Assembly (NCBI GenBank): GCA_002633005.1
Contig: NMRA01000081.1
Location: 946,353 to 1,002,680, forward strand
Direction of reading: 5' to 3'
Length of the DNA: 56,328 nt
DNA from: Phoronis australis
Taxonomy: Eukaryota; Phoronida; Phoronidae
Shown: in pieces, positions 12,037-23,277 of the stretch
Layout: each line of letters opens with the position of its first letter
Position numbering within the stretch: position 1 is the stretch's first letter
Position numbers and translations under genes: made by a program
The notes under the pieces: model-generated
Databases searched by the model: none
What the model saw: the letters and a program-made list of their open reading frames with translations, nothing else
Told to the model about the DNA's origin: nothing

Positions 12037-13428
12037 TTAAATAGGCTCGCCACCCGGCCAAATGTTCGGCAGCCTACACTTTTGTGGAATTCGTGTTCTT
12101 GGCGACCATCCCCTTTTCTTTATTGGCTCTCCTCCCGGCCACGTGCTGAACACATTTCGAAAGGTTGACACATCACGCTTTCTCAGTATCGGCTCCCCAC
12201 CAAGTCCCGACAGTGCTTGCCTCCAGAAAATGACGCAATCAAGAGATCTATGGTTCGAATTACGCCTTTGTCTGTCAAAGTCGTGTTCTGAACGGGGAGA
12301 ATCTAAACTCTCGCGCTTGTGTCTTTGCGACTGTCCATTTACAAAAGAGTGTTCCACAGGCCCCGTAATGCTATCGATACTTCTGCGCCGAATAGGCTCG
12401 CCTCCGGGCCACATCATGCTCCATGGCAACTGTTTGTCACCGCGAGTACGTTTGGCGGCATTTGAGAAATCGTCCTCCTTTCTGATAGAAGCTCCATATG
12501 TTGACAGAGCGGCTGTTAGAAAAATAATAAAAATAATATGAAAACAAAAAATAAATTGGAACTATGTTCAGAACTTTTTGTTTCATTCTTCTGTAACATT
12601 TTCTCTGTTCACAATGGTCCTTCAAATAAACAATATTTCACACGCTTGTATTTATGTGCAATTGTTATAGCCGTTCACTTTCGATGTTCTCATTTATCAA
12701 CTAGATATAAACAAAAGTAATAAAATGGACTAGTTCTCAACTTCACTTTCACACAGTCCGTGATGTGAAAAATGACAGTAAAAAGATTCCCGAGAAAACC
12801 ATCACAACTGTTTGAAGGTTATGGAGGACCTTATACATAAGTCTGTATGTTTAGCCAAATATCTACTAAACTACAGCTTTTAACTCGGCAAAAGCATAAA
12901 TTTCCTGAATAAAGAAAGCCAATAAAATTAGATTTTTGACTTCCTGCCAATCTGCCATCAGTTGGGCCCCCATGTCTTTGTAGTAAAATACAGCAAAAAA
13001 GAAATAGAAAAGTCAAAACAATGGTATCAACAAGCCAAATTTTGTTTAAATTAAATGCTCAAGACGAAATCTCAAAACGTTTACGTGTTCCTATATTATC
13101 ATTTCGTTTTCTTATTATGTAACTTCTGACTTTTTCTTGAAAATCACACAAGTCCAATTTTTGGAGGCCTCTCATACAAAGGTGGAACGTTTGAATGAAG
13201 CTTATCTGAAATTTTCATAAGAATCCAATTACTCATCTCCGAGATCTGATATTCCGAAGTTGGCCAAATTGGAAAATATTTCCAGAAACCTACCTAAACG
13301 TAACCATAACGCACGTGCTGAGTTAATAACATTCTTAGCTGAAAGGAAAAGAAGTGTAGACAATGTCATTTGTATCTGATCTGATACTCACCACAAGAGC
13401 CAATTACTAAAAACACGCAAACTTTCAT
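12037..13428 (-). CDS. Candidate neuropeptide/prohormone precursor with four GGEPI-ending peptides
   Basis: Two exons: 13428-13392 (ATG, 12 codons plus one base; donor G|GTGAGT) and 12512-12037 (acceptor CTAACAG; stop TAA). They join in phase to 170 residues. Residues 1-20 form a signal peptide (MKVCVFLVIGSC...). The rest is processed-precursor-like: KR at 33-34, RRR 54-56, KR 78-79, RR 95-96, RKR 123-125, KKR 144-146. GGEPI occurs four times, at 49-53, 117-121, 139-143 and 166-170; three copies are preceded by WP. In each case it is followed by a basic site (directly, or after one Leu) or by the stop codon, so it forms a peptide C-terminus. No Gly precedes the basic residues, so the peptides should end as free acids. 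Cys 105 and Cys 158 lie in copies 2 and 4. I recognise no named family. Exon 1 is predicted from phase, splice site and signal peptide, so it is less sure than exon 2. Confidence 0.8.
12513..13391 (-). other. Intron of the GGEPI precursor gene
   Basis: About 880 bases, GTGAGT...TTTTCTAACAG, in phase 1. It contains no recognised repeat or other gene. Confidence 0.65.
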
Positions 13429-13502
13429 TGCCTGGTCTCTATCGGTTAAATTCGTATTCCTTTCCTGCTGCAACTGCTGTTAGCGATGTCGACCGTCGCG
13501 TT

Positions 13503-13515
13503 ATTATACCCGTTA
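13503..13515 (-). promoter_or_regulatory. Possible TATA element of the GGEPI precursor gene
   Basis: The minus strand reads GGGTATAATAACG about 75-90 bases upstream of the proposed ATG, a plausible place for a TATA box giving a short 5' untranslated region. Evidence is motif and position only. Confidence 0.3.
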
Positions 13516-16065
13516 GTACATCCGGGTAACAGGTCCCTAATAATAACCTGACGACACCGTTCATTACAATCAAAACAATAACAGCCGAATCAATTTCAGA
13601 TTCCGTGCGCGTCAGTGGTAAACATAAAAGGGAAATCGGGGCATGATGACACAAGACAAACATGACATTTTAGATTTTTATGATTTTTCGTATGAATGAA
13701 ATTTTTACTTTCACTTTGCAGTGTAAAATGTTTTCGCCCCAAAACAATCGCCTTTCGTTAATGCAATTTAACTATGTAAGTCTATACTCACTTGTTAGTA
13801 TGAAGAATATAAAGATAGCCTCAATAACGAAGAATTTAGAATTTCACTGTTAAACAGGAAGACTAACTGATTTTTATTTTGAAGACAGTACATTTCCCGA
13901 GGTGGCATGTCGTAAACACTTTTAGTTAATCTTATCCCATGGCAGTCGCATCTTTTTTTGAAAAAACCAGTAGAAAGGCGGTAGAACAGAACCAATTTCT
14001 CAAATTCCCTGCTTTCTCCAATCATCCTTTCACAGCTTGATTTAATTTCCATTAGGCACGGTTTGCCGAGTCGCTATTCGAATAATTGATATATACCAGG
14101 CCTTAATTTCCTATCTAGATGACTGCGACATCAAATGGGAAAGCACTCTATTGAATACTGTGTAGACAACATCCCTAAAACCTATAGTTTAGCGTATGAA
14201 TTAAATATCAAACATTTCGCTCAACTAAAACGAAAATAAAAATGGCATCGCTGTAGATAAACACAGCTTTGTTTTTGAACTGGTTTTGTATAAATCAACT
14301 GCATTAACCGCGTTTTGCCGAAAGCGCCTTAGGGCCCTAACTTTGGATGGAAGTCGACTGGAAAACAAAACAGAAGCAGAGTACTTGACGATGTGGAATT
14401 ATGGTTAGAGATCAACTTTCAGTTTACTAAAATTGTCACAGAATCCACAAATTATGGTGAGCAAACAACGCTAAATATAACTATAGGTAAAAGCCACCGT
14501 GGGAATTATATTTACATGTTGACAGGAAATGTTTTATGTCCAAAAACTGTAAATAAAACTTACACGCGGCAAAAACACATATCCAGATTTACATTTTCAA
14601 ACTTAAAGTGTGAATTGGTTATTATATTTTTAACAAGAACAGACTTGTATTCGGCTGGAAATTTTAAATATCTTTTTTTAAACTTTGTCAAAATTTGCGA
14701 AGACTTTAGATTGGTAAGTCACACTCATTGACGGCATTCATTTTTTACTATTTTGTTAGCAAGGTTCTACCTAACCGCGTGCCTTGTACAGTCATCCCAC
14801 ACGTGGTTTTCGTGCAATACGGGAGCGCCCCGTTCACAGGGAAGATTCCTGGATTATTCTAGAGGCACCGGACAGGTGAAATACATTAAGAAAACGTGTG
14901 AGAAATGACTTTTAACGCCAACAATATGGGGCAACAAAACATTGAACTTAAATTTCGACTTCTGAACTAATTTGCACATAGAAATATAAAAACCCAATAA
15001 CGTTTAAATCATGATTGCGTTTCAAAAACAACATTTTTTTAGAATTAGAAATGAAAACTTCCAAAGCGCTGAATATCGTTCTTTTAGCTTTGAAGACTGT
15101 GCAAAGTACCCCCTAGTAAAATTAATAAAATAGATTAAAACTCACAATCCCTCGAGAACATATTTCTAACCATGAACCATGTTATCGAGGCTACCGTTCT
15201 TAATTTTTCTTTTAACGGCACTGCCTAGAACGTTTACTAAATTCAACCCAGCGTGAAAAGTATAGTGTACTCTTAAGCTTGATCCAAGATTCGCATTTCA
15301 ACATTTTTGCACTCTGACACTGTCGCTGAAAATACTGTGCGTGAATGTAGTCCGCGGGCATTTTTTTTGCTTTGTTGCGAAGTTATAACAACACAACATG
15401 AACTGACACAGGTCAACATTCATGAATATTTTGAAAACAACCTTGCACTCATTGACACGGAGTTTTTGGGCATCTGTCCAAGCCACACAAACACTTATCA
15501 TAGTAAACATTTTCATTTTTAGTCAATCAGATCAAATTTTGACACTTGGGTTATTAGCGGATAAGGAAGTCTCTTTTCCGATTGGTTTGATAAGAAATGA
15601 CATCAATGATCAAAAGCTCTTGTCTCGTGGATCGCAGTCAACATTGCCTAACGAATGACCCTGGTTAATAGCCCGGGCTGATAGAAACCTTGCATGCCAC
15701 GTGCTAATCTGTGTCAGCAGGTCTGACACATGCGGACAATTTAGTTGTGCGCTTGTCTGCTTGAGATCTCAGGTCACATTTTATTTCGAGGGAAGGAGGG
15801 TTATTGTGTGAAGCCGTACCTCAAGAGTATCGCTTGATGAACAATAACAATAAAATGAAAATAAAGCTCTGAAATTAGGTTTGATTTGATAACTACAACT
15901 CTCGATCAAAACTCAGTCGAGCAGGCAACCGAAATTTTTCAGTACGAACTCTCGCGGCTAGTCTCGGGGTCGCAAGCTCTAACAGAATACATGGTCACGT
16001 GCGGGGGTTGGCATTCCAGGGCTAGAGTTCTATGACGTTACAAAACATAATTTTAGCGCTATGTA
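13516..16065. other. Intergenic region without recognised gene
   Basis: AT-rich, with only short ORFs. The longest (14393-14731, plus, 112 codons) has no recognisable motif, signal peptide or splice context and is probably chance. Confidence 0.5.
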
Positions 16066-16364
16066 CAGAGGCGGATCTAGGATACCATAAGAGGGGGGCA
16101 ACCTGCTGCCTCGGAGAATAGGGCAAAGCGCGGTCATCTGGCGCCCCTAAAGTATGTACCTTCTGTTCGGAAGGTCTGTCGACTAAAAAAACAAAAAAAC
16201 GGGAACGCCACCTGGGCTCTGAGCCCGCCCCCCCTTCTACACTACCAGTCATTTTTCGTCACGCTTCTTGCTGTTGCTGGTTCATTTTGCTTGCGGCAGC
16301 CAAGGGGGGGGGGGAGGGGGACGGGCCCTCCTGGCCTCCCCCCTCCCCCCTAAATCCGCCTATG
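16066..16364. mobile_element. hAT-like MITE with CAGAGGCGGATCTAGG ends
   Basis: The left end CAGAGGCGGATCTAGG pairs with the right end, whose reverse complement is CATAGGCGGATTTAGG. The interior is G-rich and C-rich near the ends (runs of G at about 16305 and C at about 16335). The same termini occur at 23278-23569 and, as one end only, near 7985-8012. A clean 8-bp target duplication was not visible, so hAT assignment is by resemblance. Confidence 0.6.
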
Positions 16365-17217
16365 ATGTATACGGCCCGACTCTTTCCTGTAGTTACTGAC
16401 AGGTCAATATCAATGTGGGCTGACTCTTCCCTGGAGTTGCCGACAGGTAAATTTGACAGAAAGTTGAAGTCTTCATTTCCGACAGCTATAAAAGATCTTG
16501 GCAGAAAATCTCACTCAATTTTGTTGACCGCTATAGCAAATGACGGCCAGAATTCAATAGTTTGTACAAAAAATCACGTCTCAGAATTTGTTGCAATATC
16601 TGTGATAACTTATGATTCTTTTGGAAATCGCAGTCTCCTGATTACAAACGTTCAGATTGGATTATTTTGTATCAGAATTGAGAAGCTGATGATTAATACA
16701 AAAATTATTTCAAGACACAAAACTCTTGGTAAGGAATGATAGAGTCAAGTATAACAAATAAAGAGGTTGAATGAAAAAAAATCGACAGTATAAAAACAGG
16801 GCACGGTTTACCACAGAAAAAGACGAGTGGAAGAGAAGGCAGAGGAGGTGACATTTTGTTGAGAACGGAATCAGAAACGTAACTGGAAACTATTAATAAC
16901 CAGGGAGAGCGAGGCAGGGTTTGTGGGACAAATTTCTCAAACTCGGTTCACTGAATTCAAATTTGTTCCTTTAGCTTTCCAAAGAAGAGAGTGCAAGACA
17001 AAATCGATTTTCAGAACACGTTTATTTTTACACGAATATTACAAAGGGCAATGTTCGCTAAAAAGTCCATGCTGTTCCTAACAATTATCACCCTTAACAC
17101 TTTCACACTTTAGTCAGTTCCTATAAAAAATCTGCTTCCGTGCTAAGTATGGTACTGACGTGTTTCAGCTAATGATCTACCTCGCGAACGTTACCACCTT
17201 TCTTCAGGCTCAATATA

Positions 17218-17494
17218 CATGCGCGCACCCAGCCTGAAATGTAGGGGGCTCGAATTTTTGAGAATGTTGACCTTTTACTGAAAAACAAAAACAGGGACAA
17301 AAAACGGGGACTACAAAATAAGAAAGGGGTACTACGTTCAGAGTTATGAATTGTACATTCGCGCCGAATTCCTGCCGTTTTAGTGGACTTTTGTTTCGTT
17401 TTCTCGAACTTTTTGTTTCTCTGAAGCGGACCCTTTTGCCTACTTCACCAAATGGGGGGATCGTTCGACCCACCGAGCCCCCCTGGGTGCGCCC
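17218..17494 (+). mobile_element. GCGCACCC MITE family, copy 1
   Basis: It starts CATGCGCGCACCCAG and ends CTGGGTGCGCC. The interior shares GAGAATGTTGACCTTTTACT, CGAATTCCTGCCGTTTTAGT and TTTTTGTTTCTCTGA with the copies at 25372 and (reverse) 26575. It is non-coding, about 280 bp. Confidence 0.8.
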
Positions 17495-17756
17495 AAGATA
17501 TAGGCAATATAATGTCGTATTCTAAGTTGTTCTTTTTCTGGGCGTAGATCAATTTATTGCCACGTAACTCCCATTGACAGGCAATACCGCGTTCAGCTAT
17601 AATTTTACTCGCTGAAGCTGGTGCTTGGAATTGTTTTTTTTTTGTGCCTAGGTACATCCGGGGCTCTAACGAACATTCTGGGCAAAATTGCGTGCTATGT
17701 TGGTCACGGGTATAACAAACTTCTATGTAATGCGGGATTAAGAACAAAGTGACCAA
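17445..17756 (-). other. Unidentified open reading frame
   Basis: A 103-codon minus-strand frame from ATG at 17756 whose last third runs into the MITE at 17494. The part outside the MITE (about 87 codons) has mixed composition and two CxxC-like cysteines (FCPEC), more protein-like than neighbouring ORFs. I recognise no family and see no splice evidence. It may be a lone exon, a transposon piece or chance. Confidence 0.2.
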
Positions 17757-18453
17757 TTCTGTAATATTGAAATAGCGGCGTGTCTTTTGAGTATTTTATG
17801 CATTTTATCGCGGTAAGTCTTTTGATAATATAACCGTAGGTGGACGTCATTAGGCATGTTTTATTACAAGTTGTTTCTAATCTATTTGTTCCTGATAATT
17901 TTTTAAATTGAATTCTTCTTTGCTATTGTGGTAATATGTTATATGAAAATAAATTACTACGAAAAATTTGCACAGTATAGAAACATTATCAGGCTACCCG
18001 AACAACACAGCTCACGCACATACGGCTCCGCCGGAGGGGGGGGGGTGGGGGGGAACGGTAAGTCGTATTTTGCAAGTGTAAGCCTACAGTCGTATTTGAG
18101 TCAGTGAGTTGAGCTTATAGGTCCGCGAGCCGTGTTCATGAGTGCGTGAGCCGTTTCGTTTGGGTAGTCTGATTGTCGCGGATGACACATGAATCGGGAG
18201 TTTCTAGACAACACTGATTCTCGTGAGATCTCGCAGCGTTGTATACGATGGAAGGTGGAACCGTTCTGGGCAAAACTAGCATAGCAAGATTTGGAGGAAA
18301 CCAAACATCTTCACAACTGTCACCTCACGTTCCAGAACCGTGCATTAATTCACTTAGCGACATCTGAAGGAACACGGTGGACCTATACTCCTTTATTTGT
18401 TTCTAATGTTCGTGGGGTCTCCCTTGTCTGCCATTTTGCTATATGGCTTGAAC

Positions 18454-18860
18454 ACCGGCCGGGATTTCCCGTAGATAAGCCAATAGGCGTGTATTCGGAA
18501 AATGAAAAATTTCAAACGTTTTATTACCAAATAAACGCCTCGGCGTTTATTCGGAAAAGGGGGAGTCGACGTGTAAACGGAAAGTCATAATCTCCTGACT
18601 GTGACATTTTTACTTAAGAATGTGTTTTTAAATTTTATGTTAATAAATGCGTAGTTCGCCAGCACTTTGTTCGTTTTTGTAAATGATAAATGCTCCACAA
18701 AATTGAATTTATGACTAAAAGTTGACGCTTAGAGGGCTCTTAAGAGGAAATTTTCCGAATAAATGCCCCACTATCTGGACACTTGACACCAGAAGTTGTA
18801 ACACCAAATAAACGCCCAGGGGCGTTTCATCGGGTGGGCTTATCTACGGAAAACCCCGGT
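18454..18860. mobile_element. Foldback MITE with ACCGGnnnnnnTCCCGTAGATAAGCC ends
   Basis: The left arm begins ACCGGCCGGGATTTCCC followed by GTAGATAAGCC. The right arm, read in reverse, is ACCGGGGTTTTCC followed by GTAGATAAGCC. AAC flanks both outer ends and may be a 3-bp target duplication. The interior holds further inverted words (AAATAAACGCC / GGCGTTTATTCGG). No coding capacity. Confidence 0.75.
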
Positions 18861-20015
18861 AACAAATGTGAGCGCTGACCAATGTACGTGAGCGTTTTCG
18901 ACGATTACATATCACAAATTGAAAATTTTTGCCGATGCGTCACTGGCTAGTCGTATGGTTACAAGGGGTGCTGCGACGGAATGGCAAAATCTGTCACTCG
19001 AGCTTGCGTATTCCAACTAAAATCCGGAAATTGCGTCAGCCGAGCATGCGCCTCAATGAGTATGGGTGGCCAACAAGAACTTTCTGAGGATAGTCACGGG
19101 ATATGGGTCACGTGACAATTGGTGCCTTTTTCGAGGAAAGAATTCGACCACTATTAAATTACGATCCAGTGGTTACATTTTAAAGGTACTATGGATGCGA
19201 AATCTGACCAAGCTATAACGTGAAAGTCTTTCAAAACTGCAATTAGGCCCACAGCATTAATCTACGTCAGAGCTGGGGAAGTTTTTGAGAATTCTAGTTA
19301 TAGCCTATAACTTCAAAACTGTGTAATAAATGTCGTGGCAGAGGTAACGACCGGACACGAGATAGTAAGTCGGCGCCCGTCGCAAACTAATGCATGACAG
19401 AATGATGGTAATTTAAATAGTCTAAGTGTCGGCTGAATAGGAATACAGATAATTGTATACCGTGGTAATGGATTGGGCGGTGCCACAGTAGTGGGAGTTT
19501 CCTGTTTCTTCGCACTCTTAAAAGTATCTAAATTAATGTGTCCAAGCTTTTATGGAGACATCTTAATTTTTGTTCAAGTGAAGCAATCTATAATTATGAG
19601 TGGTTAAGCTTCAATGTTACCAACCTATTTCGAAAAGGAGTCTCACTTCTATGTACGCCCATTGGGCTAGTGCCTTTTTGACGACATGGACATTGAGGGT
19701 GAACCGAAACTTGGTGAGAGACATAGTATAAGATTCTCCCAGTCGTATATGGAATGGTTTCACCAAAATCACTCCCAAAGCCTCTCCACCTTACCTTTTC
19801 AAGTTCATATCACGACCAACGCAAGCATGTGCTATATGACGAATCTTGACAGGGATTTTTTCTCTTCTTTAAATTGCTCTACACATCCTCAAGGAAACGT
19901 GGTACATCCCACCATAGAACTCTACAGGTCTATGACCCCACGTACACTGATCGGTGACTGAAATAGTCTCTTAAAACAATTAGAACGTGGACACCTGCAC
20001 ACACTTATCAGTATC
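18861..20015. other. Intergenic region without recognised gene
   Basis: A 91-codon ORF at 19686-19961 has no recognised motif. No repeats beyond the flanking MITEs are apparent. Confidence 0.5.
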
Positions 20016-20140
20016 CATGAGCGCACCCTTTGGGGGCTCGGGGGGGGGGCGAAGTGGGCAAAAAGGTCCGCCTCAGAGAAACAAAAGTCCGAGAAAAACG
20101 AGACAAAAGNCCCCCATATTAAAGGCTGGGAGCGCGCATG
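20016..20140 (-). mobile_element. GCGCACCC MITE family, truncated copy 2
   Basis: In reverse orientation it keeps both ends (CATGAGCGCACCC and GAGCGCGCATG) and the interior GAAGTGGGCAAAAAGGTCCG, but it is less than half the length of the other copies. An ambiguous base (N) sits at 20110 inside it. Confidence 0.7.
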
Positions 20141-21191
20141 GTATAGTTCGGTAGTAGCCCTTCGCTACACAAACTTCGTTTAAGACACGACTAGACTTTT
20201 TGTTAGCGAGCTTGATACAAGTACGTTCGTAATTTCGGAACAATCTCCTTTCTTCTGGTACATGTATGCAGGTGTGAAGTAAAAGACGGAGAGACGTAAC
20301 AAACAAACAAATAAAAACAGTAGCTATATTTCGTGACTTCATGTCACATCATCAGGCAATGAGTGGAATGAACATACAGAGAGCGAAATAAACAGTGAAA
20401 TACACGTGACAGCGGAAAGAGGGGCCTACAAGCAGAGTGTGAATGCAACACACGGTAGGAACCCCGCAACACTATCGAAACAAAGCCAGCGTGCGATACC
20501 CCCCACTGAGCTGTTCATTCAACACACGCTTTTCGTGACTGATCAACACTTATGAGTGATTGTTTTCCCATCACTCAGAAAAGGTGGAGAAAATATATAT
20601 TTTGTGACTGAAATTGATTTCATTTCAAAGTAGCTAGCTAGGCTTGCCAATAAAGATGTTTTGACGAAATTACCCCTATTGTCATAAGATGGCAATATAA
20701 GGACCAATGACTTTGTCTACTCAGAACGTGACGATGAATATTTAGCTACCTTTATGTAAACACTAGCTGAAACTGTTGGCGGCATTCAATGATGAGAAAA
20801 CACATGAAATTCCTTCTTAGAGGGACACTAAACTTTGTTTTGGTAATTTCAACCAATCCTCGTTCTGTCATCCCTCACTAATGCACAATTGGCGTCTCAC
20901 TTGAGTGATAAAAGCAGGATTCGACTAAAACACACACTTTCTGTGCAATACATTTGAAATTGTAGTAAGTTGGTAGATGGTCTTTCCCTAGTTATCAGGT
21001 AGCCTCCTAAAGCGCAGGTCACGCTTTCATGTTTAGCAAACTTTGTTCCCACATGTTACTTCAAACTTTTTAGGGTTGTCGAGGCTTACAAAGTATTTTC
21101 GTTTAGATAACTGGATGGAAAATTCTTTTAATATATGTTAATAGGCCAAAACCGTGTTTGGCGGCTGTAAAATGACAAGAGACCCGCGCCT

Positions 21192-21353
21192 TTAAAGGCG
21201 AAGGCAACCTTTTTTCATGTCATTTTGAGCTAAAATAAGGTTGGTTGGTTATCCTAGACATATTTTCCAATTAATTACAGCTTTTCGTAATTTTGTTAAT
21301 TACTCGTCCGCTACTCCGGAAGTGACGTTTTAGGAGGCAAGCATTTCGCGCCA
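21192..21353 (+). repeat. Left terminal inverted repeat of the Kolobok-like element
   Basis: Begins TTAAAGGCGAAGGCAACC and ends GGAGGCAAGCATTTCGCGCCA-like sequence; it pairs with 22980-23141. Confidence 0.9.
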
Positions 21354-21460
21354 ATTTCTTTTCATATAGTCTGACTGTGAGAACTGCCGACTCAGTCATT
21401 GTTCTACCTCGGTTGTATTTAGGTCCGTCGTCGTTTGCTTTCATTTACTAGTCAGTCAAC

Positions 21461-22557
21461 ATGCCACACTGTTGCTGCGTACCGGGATGTACTATTTATC
21501 GTCTCACGCGCGCTTTGGGAGTACCTTTCCATCGCTTTCCGATGGATGACACACTTCGCCGTACTTGTTTCGCTCGTGTGAAGAACGCAGCGTTACCCGT
21601 CCATTCAACGTACAAAGCAGTCGAGAATTACCGTGTGTGTGGCAAACACTTTCTGACGTTCAATTACGAAAGGGATTTGTACGCTGAACTGATGAAGGTC
21701 CCTGCGAAACAACGCCTGAAGAAGGATGCCATTCCGCCTGTGTTGATTCCCGACAGTGCCCCGTCGCCACCCCCGAGAAGTGCGTTTTTGAAGCGAGAAG
21801 CCTCGCGAGCTGTGGCCAGTACAGTGACTGGAGCCAGTGGAGGCACTTCATCTACTGTCACCCGTGCCTCTGAACGTACCCCCAGAGCGTGCCATTCCTG
21901 GAACCAGTAGTGATTCGCCCTGTGCTATTTTCTCCAGCCCAGAGCCTCTAAGCAGCCCTGCAGCGATATTGAGTAGTGGGAGTGATTACAGGCCCAGTTC
22001 GACACCCAGTGAAGAGGACAGTTCGTCGTCCAGTGAACAGATCGGTGAGCCAAACTTTGATAAGTTTATTGTGGACTTGTCTAAAGTGTTGGAGCTATTT
22101 AGAAGGTGCCAGGTGTGTGGCGAGGGAGTCACACGACACAATGTAAGCAGTTTGGGTGCTCAGGTCACCATCCAGTGGGAGTGTGTCACGGGACACTCTG
22201 GCAAGTGGGACAGTTGTTCCTCTGTCCGTGGTATGCCGGAGGTCCACTTAACCATGTCCAGTGGTGTGCTCTTCACTGGAAACACGTTTCAGTCGGTGAA
22301 GACAATGATGGACTTTGGAAAAGTCAAGTTTTTTTTCGAAAACAACATTCAACAACATTCAGAATTCCTATTTAATACCAGTTGTCAATGACGCATACAT
22401 GTCACAACATCTCGAGTTGGTGGCGGAATTCATGGAGAAGGAGAACTTGTCTGACTCACCAGGGCGGTCCGCCAAGTATACCACATACACTCTAATGGAG
22501 GAAGAGACCAAAAAGATAATTGATGTGGAACTCGGAACAGCACAAGCATTCAATTGA
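21461..22557 (+). pseudogene. THAP-domain transposase remnant with two frameshifts, catalytic part deleted
   Basis: The first frame (21461-21910) opens with ATG and a THAP zinc finger: MPHCCCVPGC, then VCGKHF at residues 59-64 and an AIPPV block near 90. The normally conserved Trp of the domain appears as Cys 36. The reading then shifts to the frame of 21837-22391: a Ser/Pro-rich linker, then CQVCGEGV, IQWECVTGHSGKWDS and SSGVLFTGNTF, matching the cysteine-rich block of THAP-type transposases. A perfect 10-base tandem duplication (AACAACATTC twice, 22341-22360) shifts the frame again to that ending at 22557 (IPVVNDAY..., DSPGRSAKY-TYTLM). The match stops soon after DVELG, where the deletion joins reverse-strand ORF sequence. 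No DDE core remains. It cannot make a full protein. Confidence 0.8.
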
Positions 22558-22803
22558 GGTAGGCATAACAACGCACACAGTGCATTTGCACCAAGATGTG
22601 TCACCACGTCTGTCTTCAGTAGCCGCCTCGTTTCTCTCAACAGCTGCCTGTGCCTGTGTGTACTCTGCCTCGTTGTACTCGGGCTCAAACATGTACCCAC
22701 CCACTGAATGTCCGTGAAAAAATTCCTCGTCACCACTGCTGTGAACAAGGTCTCCGTCACTCACACTACTGTCACTGTGATACGGGTCACCGACTCCAGC
22801 CAT
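22492..22803 (-). pseudogene. Small ORF with P2X7 ballast-like cysteine motif, 3' truncated
   Basis: Starting at the ATG at 22803 (good context, AAAATGG), 103 codons run before a stop at 22492. After an acidic serine-rich start come GYMFEPEY, a Glu/Ala-rich helix, then WCKCTVCVVMPTSIECLCCSE. The W-C-x-C-x2-C-x2-MPT-x2-E-x-x-CC-x-E pattern is that of the intracellular zinc-binding ballast domain of vertebrate P2X7, which also exists as stand-alone proteins in invertebrates. The residues after CCSE are antisense of the transposase frame, so the deletion cut off its C-terminus. It converges on the transposase and lies wholly within the transposon arms. Family assignment is from recalled motif; function in the element is unknown. 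Confidence 0.65.
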
Positions 22804-22979
22804 TTTCAGCTTACAACACACTAAACAATCCCTAAATCCAACGCAGTTGAGTTCTCTACTAACCTATCTTGCCGCAGAATACTCGCCGATGGAAAGTGGT
22901 GGCGACAATTGGTGAAAAATAGCACAAAACAAAAGTAGAATAGAACAGATTCGCACAGTAAGCTCAACGCAAAACCAAG

Positions 22980-23141
22980 TGGCGGGAAGCGCTTGCCTCC
23001 TAAAACGTCACTTCCGGAGTAGCGGACGAGTAATTAATAAAATTACGAAAAGCTGTAATTAAGTGGAAAATATGTCTAGGATAACCAACCAACCTTATTT
23101 TAGCTCAAAATGACATGAAAAAAGGTTGCCTTCGCCTTTAA
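22980..23141 (-). repeat. Right terminal inverted repeat of the Kolobok-like element
   Basis: Reverse complement of 21192-21353; ends GGTTGCCTTCGCCTTTAA. Confidence 0.9.
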
Positions 23142-23277
23142 CAACAACAAAAAAGCTTTGCTGATTTGCTACCTGCCGGATGTTGGTCACTTGCTGAAAC
23201 AAATTTGGTGTCATCTTGTTCCTCACCCACAATAAAATAATTTCCAAGCTTGAAAAGAGTGCTCATCTGTTTGTTAT

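Larger units (their letters stand above)
21192..23141. mobile_element. Kolobok-like DNA transposon, internally deleted, with 162-bp inverted repeats
   Basis: Arms 21192-21353 and 22980-23141 are reverse complements with only about five mismatches in 162 bases. Outermost bases are TTAA on both sides, followed inward by AGGCGAAGGCAACC. TTAA target sites together with a THAP-domain transposase are the hallmarks of the Kolobok superfamily as I recall it; the TTAA lies within the matched arm, so a target duplication cannot be separated from the arm itself. Inside lie a broken THAP/transposase ORF on the plus strand and a convergent small ORF on the minus strand. At 1.95 kb it lacks the catalytic core, so it would need a partner transposase. 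The near-identical arms argue for a recent insertion. Confidence 0.85.

Noticed and set aside
12062-12541. 159-codon plus-strand ORF
   Set aside because: It is the antisense of exon 2 of the GGEPI precursor; the plus strand shows repeated Gly-Ser-Pro-Pro words only because of the repeated peptide codons.
12831-13016. Hydrophobic minus-strand ORF that could have been the signal peptide exon
   Set aside because: It has no ATG in frame, and no usable donor; the exon at 13392-13428 gives a signal peptide with the correct phase and a strong donor.
16287-16739. 150-codon plus-strand ORF
   Set aside because: Its first quarter is the G/C-rich end of a MITE; the remainder has no recognisable domain or splice context.
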